Of a stretch of 5,152 nt of DNA, positions 1 through 5,152 are shown piece by piece. Source of the stretch: Nitrospira sp. (lineage in GTDB: Bacteria; Nitrospirota; Nitrospiria; Nitrospirales; Nitrospiraceae); the NCBI GenBank assembly GCA_024998705.1, contig JACOEF010000210.1:1-5152 (forward strand). The letters are read 5' to 3'. The position numbers were made by a program, and so were the translations under genes. Position 1 is the stretch's first letter, and every line of letters begins with the position of its first letter. Under the pieces are notes generated by a model. It saw nothing but the letters and a program-made list of their open reading frames with translations, ran no database searches and was not told the DNA's origin.

Positions 1-2457
1 GGCACCACGCGGGAAGCACTCGGACGGGAAGAGTTTCTCAAACGCGTGTGGCAGTGGAAAGAAAAATCCGGCGGCACGATTATCTCCCAGCTCAAACGGC
101 TTGGCGCCTCCTGCGATTGGGAGCGTGAACGCTTCACCATGGACGAGGGGCTCTCGGAAGCCGTCCGCGAAGTCTTCGTGCGCCTGCATGCAGATGGGTT
201 GCTCTATCGCGGCGAGCGCCTGATCAACTGGTGCCCGCGCTGCTTGACCGCCCTGTCCGACATCGAAGTCGAGCACGAAGAAATTACCGGCAGACTCTAT
301 ACGATTCGCTATGCCCTGGTGGACGATCCCACCCAGGTGCTGCTGGTTGCGACGACACGACCTGAAACACTGTTCGGTGACACAGCCGTGGCCGTGCACC
401 CGGAGGATGAACGGTATCGTCACCTCATCGGCAAACAAATTCAGCTCCCCCTGACGACACGCGCGATTCCAATCGTAGGGGACTCGATCCTGGTCGACCG
501 TGAATTCGGCACCGGCGCCGTCAAGATCACCCCCGCCCATGACTTCAATGACTTTGAAGCAGGAGAACGCCATGGGCTCCGGCGCATCAAAATCCTGGAC
601 ATCCATGCCAACCTTCGCCTGGAAGGCGCCCTGGCAGAGTCCGGGGTGGCGCAGGCCGTCGAGGGTCTTCCCGTTGCCAAGGCCAGGCCCAAGATCGAAC
701 AACTGCTCACGGACCACGGCTTGCTGGAAAAGTCCGAGCCCCACAAAATGGCGCTCGGCAAGTGTTACCGCTGCAAGACTGTTGTCGAACCGCTGTTGTC
801 GGACCAATGGTTCGTCAAGATCAAGCCGCTCGCTGAACCGGCGATTCAGGCGGTCGAGGATGGTCGGGTCAGGATCATTCCCGAGGCCTGGAAGAACAAC
901 TATCTGGGCTGGATGCGAGACATCAAAGACTGGTGCGTCTCCCGGCAAATCTGGTGGGGCCATCAGATTCCTGCCTGGTACTGCGAAACCTGTTACGGAA
1001 GCCCGTTCCTGCGACGCTCATCCGACGGTGCGCCGCTGATCCCATCCGATGCAGCCGTCATCGTGGCAAAGACGAAACCGACCACCTGTCCGAAGGGCCA
1101 CCCGGATGCATTGGTGCAGGACCCCGACGTGCTCGACACCTGGTTCTCCTCCGCCCTCTGGCCCTTCTCTACCTTAGGATGGCCGAAGCAGACGCCGGAG
1201 TTGAAGACCTTCTACCCCACCTCGACCCTGGTCACCGGCCTCGACATTCTGTTTTTCTGGGTCGCGCGCATGATCATGATGGGTCTGAAGTTCATGGGCG
1301 AAGTGCCCTTCCGTGACGTGTATATCCACGCCCTGGTCCGCGATGCCGAAGGCCAGAAGATGAGCAAGTCCAAGGGCAACGTCATCGATCCTTTGCATGT
1401 GATGGAACAGTTCGGAACCGACGCCTTGCGTTTCACCATGGCCGCAATGGCTTCCCCGGGACGCGACGTCAAGCTGGCAGAAGAGCGGATTGAAGGCTAC
1501 CGGAACTTTACGAACAAAATCTGGAACGCCGCCCGATTTCTCCTGATGCACCTGGACGGCGAACGGATCGAGGTTCCGCCGGCGCAGCGGTCGTTTCCCG
1601 ATCGCTGGATTCTCAGTCGCCTGAACGCCACCATCGGCACCGTCACACAGGAATTGGAACAGTATCGATTCGACCGCGCCTCAAGCGCCGTGTACCAGTT
1701 CATCTGGCATGAGTACTGCGACAAGTACATAGAGATGATCAAGCCTGCGCTCAAGGATCAGGCGTCCGAGCAGGCGAAGACCACAAGGCAGACCCTTGCC
1801 GAAACCTTCGAGACCATGATGCGATTGCTACATCCCTTCATGCCGTTTATTTCGGAGGAGATCTGGCAAACCCTGCCCCACGAAGGGGCCAGCATTGTCC
1901 GCAAACCCTACCCGACCACGAGACCGGATTGGGAATCACAGGAAGTCGAGCAGGAATTCGCGCTGCTGGAGGAATGCCGAGCCCTGATGAATCAAGCGCG
2001 CGCCATCCTAAATTATCCCGCCGGCAAACGTCTCCATTTCAAGGCGCACGGGAAAACGAGTAAAATTGGTTCAGCGCTTAGGAAGCATAAATTTTTGATC
2101 GAGTACATGGAGAATGTTGAAGACCTTTGGATTGCAGAGACTTTTGAAGTCAGTAGCCCCGGCGGCCTTTTGATCATGACAGGCAACTCAGTCCAAGTGA
2201 GAACATCCATGGAGGACGCGGATCTTCAGAAGGCCAAAGACAATGTCCTCAAGCAGATCACGCTGCTTCAAAAAGAGGTGGCACGCACACAGCAGAGACT
2301 GGGCAAGCCCGATTTCGTCGCCAAGGCGCCGCCCGATGTACTGAGCGAACACCATGAACGCCTCAAACGCGAATCTCAAATGATTCAACTCTTCCAGGAA
2401 GCACTCGGCCATATAGAGGTTTTCACCTGGGACCGGAAACGTAATGAGGGCTCCTAA
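1..2457 (+). CDS. valS: Valyl-tRNA synthetase (ValRS), 5'-truncated by the window edge
   Basis: Cytoplasmic class I aminoacyl-tRNA synthetase that charges tRNA-Val with valine and hydrolyses mischarged Thr-tRNA. The frame is open from base 1 and gives 818 residues. By comparison with E. coli ValRS about 100 N-terminal residues are missing, including the HIGH motif. The GTG at 46 is an internal valine in a conserved stretch (FLKRVWQWK), not a start. Numbering from base 1, I see the editing (CP1) domain with TTRPETLFGDT (118-128) and KITPAHDFND (175-184). The catalytic core follows with DWCVSRQIWWGH (from 310) and DVLDTWFSSALWP (from 376), then the KMSKS loop (453-457). The anticodon-binding helical domain includes DRWILSRLN (534-542) and HPFMPFISEEIW (611-622). 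A charged C-terminal coiled-coil arm spans about 736-813. Cys pairs at 78/81, 255/258 and 328/331 plus C363/H367 suggest zinc knuckles. The 3' end overlaps nadC by 14 bases. Bases about 2041-2160 are AT-richer than the rest. Identification is secure. Confidence 0.98.
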   Translation, partial: GTTREALGREEFLKRVWQWKEKSGGTIISQLKRLGASCDWERERFTMDEGLSEAVREVFVRLHADGLLYRGERLINWCPRCLTALSDIEVEHEEITGRLYTIRYALVDDPTQVLLVATTRPETLFGDTAVAVHPEDERYRHLIGKQIQLPLTTRAIPIVGDSILVDREFGTGAVKITPAHDFNDFEAGERHGLRRIKILDIHANLRLEGALAESGVAQAVEGLPVAKARPKIEQLLTDHGLLEKSEPHKMALGKCYRCKTVVEPLLSDQWFVKIKPLAEPAIQAVEDGRVRIIPEAWKNNYLGWMRDIKDWCVSRQIWWGHQIPAWYCETCYGSPFLRRSSDGAPLIPSDAAVIVAKTKPTTCPKGHPDALVQDPDVLDTWFSSALWPFSTLGWPKQTPELKTFYPTSTLVTGLDILFFWVARMIMMGLKFMGEVPFRDVYIHALVRDAEGQKMSKSKGNVIDPLHVMEQFGTDALRFTMAAMASPGRDVKLAEERIEGYRNFTNKIWNAARFLLMHLDGERIEVPPAQRSFPDRWILSRLNATIGTVTQELEQYRFDRASSAVYQFIWHEYCDKYIEMIKPALKDQASEQAKTTRQTLAETFETMMRLLHPFMPFISEEIWQTLPHEGASIVRKPYPTTRPDWESQEVEQEFALLEECRALMNQARAILNYPAGKRLHFKAHGKTSKIGSALRKHKFLIEYMENVEDLWIAETFEVSSPGGLLIMTGNSVQVRTSMEDADLQKAKDNVLKQITLLQKEVARTQQRLGKPDFVAKAPPDVLSEHHERLKRESQMIQLFQEALGHIEVFTWDRKRNEGS

Positions 2458-3325
2458 CTCCCAGACCATCCGCAACGCGGTCCGGCTGGCCCTCGACGAA
2501 GATCTCGCCCACGGCGACGTCACCACGAGTGCGCTGTTTCCCCGCGCGATTCAGGCCCGAGCCGCCATCGTGGCGCACCAGCCTCTGACCGTTGCCGGAG
2601 TCGCCGTCGCGCAGGAAGTCTTCCTCGCCGTGGACCCCTCGTTGCACATCGTCAAGACCATCAAAGACGGGACCACCGTCAAGCCCGGCAAGGAAGTCAT
2701 CGTCGTACAAGGCGACGTACGGTCGTTGTTGATGGCGGAACGCGTCGCCGTCAATTTCCTCCAACATCTTTCCGGCATCGCCACACTAACCGCAAAGTTT
2801 TGCGCCGCGGTCCGACACTCGTCGACCACCATTCTCGATACCAGGAAGACCATACCGGGCCTGCGAGCGCTCGAAAAATGGGCGGTGCATCTAGGCGGCG
2901 GAAGAAACCATCGCTTTTCACTGGGCGACGGCATCCTGATCAAAGACAATCATCTCGCCTTGTTGCGCTCCACCGGCATTAATGTCGCCGGCGCCTGCCG
3001 GTTGGCCCGCGCCGAGGCTCCACACGGCCTTCGCATCGAGGTGGAAGCGAAGAGTTTACAGGAGGTGACGGAAGCGCTCGCCGGACGAGCCGACATTATT
3101 CTGCTCGACAATATGTCCCCGGCCCTCGTGCAAAAAGCCGTGGCCCTCATCAAGAAACGCGCCCTGATCGAAGTCTCGGGCGGCATCACCCTACAGACCG
3201 TCGCCGACATGGCCCAAGCTGGCGTGGACTTCATTTCCGTCGGCGCCCTGACGCATTCCGCACCAGCAGCCGACCTCAGCATGGACCTGACCGGCTATCG
3301 AGGGAGCCGTGGGCGAACCCGGTAA
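2444..3325 (+). CDS. nadC: Nicotinate-nucleotide pyrophosphorylase (quinolinate phosphoribosyltransferase, carboxylating)
   Basis: Converts quinolinate and PRPP to nicotinate mononucleotide, CO2 and pyrophosphate, the entry of the de novo pathway into NAD synthesis; cytosolic. The 293-residue product matches the usual family length of about 280-300. An N-terminal domain (about 1-115) carries EDLAHGDVTT (19-28) and AERVAVNFLQHLSGIATLT (98-116). The barrel domain carries the family signatures DTRKTIPGLR (132-141), EKWAVHLGGGRNHR (144-157), ILIKDNH (164-170), EVE (199-201), LLDNM (220-224), EVSGGI (243-248) and ISVGALTHSAPAADLSMD (264-281). The basic Arg, His and Lys residues that bind substrate phosphates and carboxylates lie in these motifs and look intact. 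The ATG at 2444 places the N terminus where the family normally begins. Its Shine-Dalgarno is weak (GGAAA at 2435-2439), so translation is probably coupled to valS, whose stop lies 14 bases inside this gene. No nadA or nadB is in the window. Confidence 0.97.
   Translation: MRAPNSQTIRNAVRLALDEDLAHGDVTTSALFPRAIQARAAIVAHQPLTVAGVAVAQEVFLAVDPSLHIVKTIKDGTTVKPGKEVIVVQGDVRSLLMAERVAVNFLQHLSGIATLTAKFCAAVRHSSTTILDTRKTIPGLRALEKWAVHLGGGRNHRFSLGDGILIKDNHLALLRSTGINVAGACRLARAEAPHGLRIEVEAKSLQEVTEALAGRADIILLDNMSPALVQKAVALIKKRALIEVSGGITLQTVADMAQAGVDFISVGALTHSAPAADLSMDLTGYRGSRGRTR
3300..3306 (+). promoter_or_regulatory. Ribosome binding site of birA (supports the GTG start)
   Basis: GAGGGAG lies within the last codons of nadC, and its GAGG core is five bases before the GTG at 3309. 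No ATG exists in the birA frame between here and the conserved catalytic motifs, so this purine run is the main support for choosing the GTG start. Confidence 0.6.
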
Positions 3326-4181
3326 CGATCCGCCTCCGGCCGATCGGCTGGACATTGACCGCCTCCAAGCCTCCCTGCAGACACGAGCCTTCGGACGATC
3401 GCTCCGATATGCCCCATCAACCGCGTCGACCAACGCAGACGCATTGGCATACCTGCAAGAAGTGACCGACGCAGCGGCTCCACACGGAACCGTGGTGCTG
3501 ACAGACTGCCAGACGGCCGGTCGGGGTCGCCGTGGACGCACCTGGCACTCTCCGCCTCAAGGCAACCTCTACATGTCTGTGATTGTCGTGCCTGAGCCGG
3601 GCGCCAAACGCGTAGGACCCTGGCTCTCCTGGATCCCATTGTTTTCCGCCCTCGCGGCGGCCGCTTGCCTGGTCAGCTGCACGGGACTTGGCGTCTCGGT
3701 GAAGTGGCCGAACGATCTGCTGATCGGCGACAGGAAAGTCGGCGGCATCCTCTGCGAACAAACCACCACCGCTGGTAAAACTCTGGCGGTCGTCATCGGC
3801 ATTGGATTAAACATCAATGCGGCAAGCGACAGTTTTCCGGAGGAACTCAGAGCCGGCGTCACCACTCTGGCTGTAGAAGCCGGCCGTCAGCTCGACCGCG
3901 TGACGATCCTGACAGATCTCCTGCTCCGGCTCGAGGAACGCATGGATCGGTTGTTCCACGACGGACCATCCGGCATGATCAATGAATTCACTCGGCGCTG
4001 CTCCACACTCGGCAAAACTGTCCGTGTGAGCCTGGAAGAAAACGGGATCGTCCAGGGGATCGCGGAGTCGATCGGCCCCGATGGATGCCTCTGTCTACGC
4101 GTCACCTCCGACCCCTCCCCCACTCTGCCGCACCGGCTCCTGGAAGTCCGAAGCGGGGAAGTCATCCACTTGCGGGGATGA
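3309..4181 (+). CDS. birA: Biotin--[acetyl-CoA-carboxylase] ligase, monofunctional (no HTH domain)
   Basis: Activates biotin with ATP to biotinyl-5'-AMP and transfers it to the lysine of biotin carrier domains such as AccB; cytosolic. The 290-residue product starts directly with the catalytic domain. The motifs are STNADALAYL (about 40-49), GRGRRGRTWHS (71-81, the biotinyl-AMP-binding loop), VKWPNDLLIGDRKVGGIL (131-148, containing lysines that in E. coli BirA take part in ligand binding and catalysis) and GIGLNIN (164-170). A small beta-rich C-terminal domain covers about 235-290. The roughly 60-residue N-terminal winged helix of E. coli BirA is absent, so this is a class I ligase that should not repress biotin genes itself. 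The first 25 or so residues are Pro/Asp-rich and not conserved-looking. The gene starts at GTG 17 bases inside nadC and ends 35 bases before coaX. No biotin synthesis gene is nearby. Function is secure; the exact start is likely but not certain. Confidence 0.95.
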   Translation: MGEPGNDPPPADRLDIDRLQASLQTRAFGRSLRYAPSTASTNADALAYLQEVTDAAAPHGTVVLTDCQTAGRGRRGRTWHSPPQGNLYMSVIVVPEPGAKRVGPWLSWIPLFSALAAAACLVSCTGLGVSVKWPNDLLIGDRKVGGILCEQTTTAGKTLAVVIGIGLNINAASDSFPEELRAGVTTLAVEAGRQLDRVTILTDLLLRLEERMDRLFHDGPSGMINEFTRRCSTLGKTVRVSLEENGIVQGIAESIGPDGCLCLRVTSDPSPTLPHRLLEVRSGEVIHLRG

Positions 4182-4216
4182 AATCTGGCCACCTGTTGGG
4201 GTAGAGTGGGGACACG

Positions 4217-4987
4217 ATGCTGCTGACCATCGACATCGGGAATACCAACGTGGTGTGGGGCCTGTTCGAGGATTCTGTCCTGCGCGGGCATTGGCGCCTG
4301 GCGACCGAATCACGGCGAACTGACAATGAATACGGCATCCTCCTGCTCAATCTGTTAGACAACGCCGGCTTCAGCCCGGGACAGATCACCGGCTGTATCC
4401 TCTCCAGCGTCGTGCCCGCACTTACCGCCACCTTCGATTCCCTCGTGCAGACCTATTTCCACCAAACTCCAGTGATCGTCGGACCGGAGACCGACTCCGG
4501 ACTCACGTTGCGGTATGCGAACCCGAAGGAAATCGGCAGTGACCGCATCGTCAACGCTGCTGCCGCCTATGCGCGGTACCGGTCCGATCTCATTATCGTC
4601 GATTTCGGCACCGCCACGACCTTCTGCGCCGTGACCAAATCCGCCGAGTATCTCGGCGGCGTCATCGCGCCGGGTCTTGGGATTTCAGCCGATGCCCTGT
4701 TTTCCAGGACCGCCAAGCTTCCCAAGGTGGAAATCATCCGTCCCAAGACCGTCATCGGGACCGATACGATCAGCGGCATTCAAAGCGGTCTCCTCTTCGG
4801 CTATGTCGGCTTGGTCGACGGCATCGTCCGGCGCATGGAGCGGGAGCTCGGACGGACATCCACCGTCATCGCCACCGGAGGGCTTGCGACCGTCATTGCA
4901 CAGGAAACCGAAACGATCCGAGAAGTCCTCCCCTTCCTGACACTCGAAGGTTTGGACCTCTTGTACCATCGAAACCGCCTGACGTAG
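4217..4987 (+). CDS. coaX: Type III pantothenate kinase
   Basis: Phosphorylates pantothenate to 4'-phosphopantothenate, the first step of coenzyme A synthesis, in the cytosol. It belongs to the ASKHA (acetate kinase/Hsp70/actin) fold. Known family members need a monovalent cation and are not feedback-inhibited by CoA. The 256-residue length is typical. Seen motifs are DIGNTN (6-11, phosphate-binding loop), GSDRIVN (107-113, containing the catalytic Asp109), VDFGTATTF (128-136, second phosphate-binding motif), GGVIAPGL (147-154), IQSG (188-191), ATGG (219-222, adenosine motif) and LTLEGL (241-246). Cys137 follows the TATTF motif where many relatives have Asp; the Bacillus-type subgroup, which this protein resembles through LFSRTAKLPKVEI, also has Cys. 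The start ATG gives the standard N terminus and is preceded by a purine-rich GAGTGGGGA ending five bases upstream. Adjacency to birA is common in bacteria. It is probably the last gene of the valS-nadC-birA-coaX unit. Confidence 0.96.
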   Translation: MLLTIDIGNTNVVWGLFEDSVLRGHWRLATESRRTDNEYGILLLNLLDNAGFSPGQITGCILSSVVPALTATFDSLVQTYFHQTPVIVGPETDSGLTLRYANPKEIGSDRIVNAAAAYARYRSDLIIVDFGTATTFCAVTKSAEYLGGVIAPGLGISADALFSRTAKLPKVEIIRPKTVIGTDTISGIQSGLLFGYVGLVDGIVRRMERELGRTSTVIATGGLATVIAQETETIREVLPFLTLEGLDLLYHRNRLT

Positions 4988-4999
4988 GCCTGGCCCACC

Positions 5000-5021
5000 G
5001 CGAGTTGGCATTACCTCTCGC
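5000..5021 (+). other. Small inverted repeat after coaX
   Basis: GCGAG (5000-5004) pairs with CTCGC (5017-5021), and an inner GG (5007-5008) can pair with CC (5014-5015) around a short loop. It sits 13 bases after the coaX stop. No T-run follows it directly, so it is not a classical intrinsic terminator. It could slow RNA decay from the 3' end or be chance in GC-rich sequence. Confidence 0.25.
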
Positions 5022-5035
5022 CTCAAACCTCTAGG

Positions 5036-5062
5036 AACATGAAAAGTCGATGTTTTCTTTCT
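5036..5062 (+). terminator. Possible weak transcription terminator of the valS-coaX unit
   Basis: AACAT (5036-5040) can pair with ATGTT (5050-5054) across a nine-base loop, with two further G-T wobble pairs possible outside. A T-rich run, TTTTCTTTCT (5053-5062), follows and overlaps the 3' arm. The position between coaX and a promoter-like site is right for a terminator. The stem is short and AT-rich, so efficiency would be low; treat this as a candidate only. Confidence 0.25.
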
Positions 5063-5070
5063 ATTCCCCG

Positions 5071-5098
5071 TTGACTTCCGTTTGCAGGTGGCTATCTC
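5071..5098 (+). promoter_or_regulatory. Candidate sigma-70-type promoter for the downstream gene
   Basis: TTGACT (5071-5076) matches the -35 consensus at five of six bases. With a 16-base spacer the -10 would be TATCTC (5093-5098), which has the initial TAT but lacks the final T and matches only three of six. Transcription would begin near 5105, leaving a very short leader of about 17 bases. The location, in the only sizeable intergenic gap, makes it plausible; the poor -10 keeps confidence low. Confidence 0.35.
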
Positions 5099-5109
5099 AC
5101 TTTCCAGCA

Positions 5110-5115
5110 AAGGTG
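5110..5115 (+). promoter_or_regulatory. Ribosome binding site of the right-edge gene
   Basis: AAGGTG differs from the ideal AAGGAG by one base and is spaced six bases from the ATG at 5122. It is the best Shine-Dalgarno in the window and is the main reason to accept a ten-codon fragment as a real gene start. Confidence 0.65.
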
Positions 5116-5121
5116 TAATCA

Positions 5122-5152
5122 ATGTCTGAAGACGACAAGAATATTCACAGTA
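5122..5152 (+). CDS. Start of an unidentified protein, cut by the right edge
   Basis: Only ten complete codons are present, reading MSEDDKNIHS, and the frame is open to the edge. A well-spaced AAGGTG precedes the ATG, and a promoter-like TTGACT lies about 50 bases upstream. The N terminus is hydrophilic and acidic with no sign of a signal peptide or membrane segment so far. This is far too short to assign a family. It is separated from coaX by 134 bases containing possible terminator and promoter elements, so it probably belongs to a different transcription unit. Confidence 0.6.
   Translation, partial: MSEDDKNIHS

Noticed and set aside
46..48. GTG at 46 as the valS start
   Set aside because: The frame is open and conserved upstream to base 1 (GREEFLKRVWQWK aligns with E. 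coli GREAFIDKIWEWK), so this codon is an internal valine.
500..1316. Overlapping + strand frames of 127-179 codons inside valS
   Set aside because: Low-complexity, Ser/Arg/Pro-rich translations typical of out-of-frame GC-rich DNA; the overlapped frame is strongly conserved ValRS.
2188..3282. Several open frames of 110-132 codons on the - strand opposite valS and nadC
   Set aside because: They are antisense shadows of GC-rich coding sequence, with no recognisable domains and no plausible ribosome binding signals beyond chance.
4182..4216. Promoter for coaX in the 35-base gap
   Set aside because: No acceptable -35/-10 pair; the G-rich purine run is explained as a ribosome binding site.
5040..5071. 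Heat-shock (sigma-32-like) promoter from TGAAA and CCCCGT
   Set aside because: The spacing of about 21 bases is too long for that class, and no CIRCE-type inverted repeat is present.
5122..5152. Naming the right-edge gene (for example a grpE-like acidic N terminus)
   Set aside because: Ten residues cannot support any family assignment.
1..5152. Mobile elements, CRISPR arrays, tRNA/rRNA genes, phage or defence genes
   Set aside because: Nearly all bases are covered by housekeeping coding sequence, and the remaining 134-base gap shows no repeats or RNA gene structure of these kinds.

Overview
The window is an ordinary, dense, GC-rich (roughly 60%) bacterial chromosomal segment. All genes are on the + strand. 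It holds most of valS (valyl-tRNA synthetase, 5' end cut by the window edge), then nadC (quinolinate phosphoribosyltransferase), birA (biotin-protein ligase without a DNA-binding domain) and coaX (type III pantothenate kinase). At the right edge are the first ten codons of another gene, which I cannot identify. Gene order and protein style would fit a Nitrospirota (Nitrospira-like) or similar GC-rich Gram-negative lineage. That placement is an inference from general resemblance and I did not test it.

Layout. valS runs from the left edge to 2457. nadC (2444-3325) starts inside the end of valS with a 14-base overlap. birA (3309-4181) starts at a GTG inside the end of nadC with a 17-base overlap. 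coaX (4217-4987) follows after 35 bases. There is no room for separate promoters between the first three genes, so valS-nadC-birA-coaX reads as one transcription unit whose promoter lies left of the window. The only real intergenic region is 4988-5121. It contains two weak hairpins, a T-rich run, a -35-like TTGACT and a good Shine-Dalgarno sequence before the ATG at 5122. This looks like the boundary between the operon and the next gene.

How the genes fit together. Three of the four complete or near-complete genes serve cofactor supply: NadC makes nicotinate mononucleotide for NAD, BirA attaches biotin to carboxylase carrier proteins, and CoaX makes the first committed intermediate of coenzyme A. 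All three serve central carbon and fatty-acid metabolism, and ValRS supplies charged tRNA for translation. BirA-CoaX adjacency is common in bacteria. I found no mobile element, CRISPR array, RNA gene, phage gene or defence system. I do not think this window holds an undescribed system. The points worth a second look are small: a local AT-rich patch in valS, an unusual C-x3-H motif in ValRS, the long gene overlaps, and the operon-end intergenic region.
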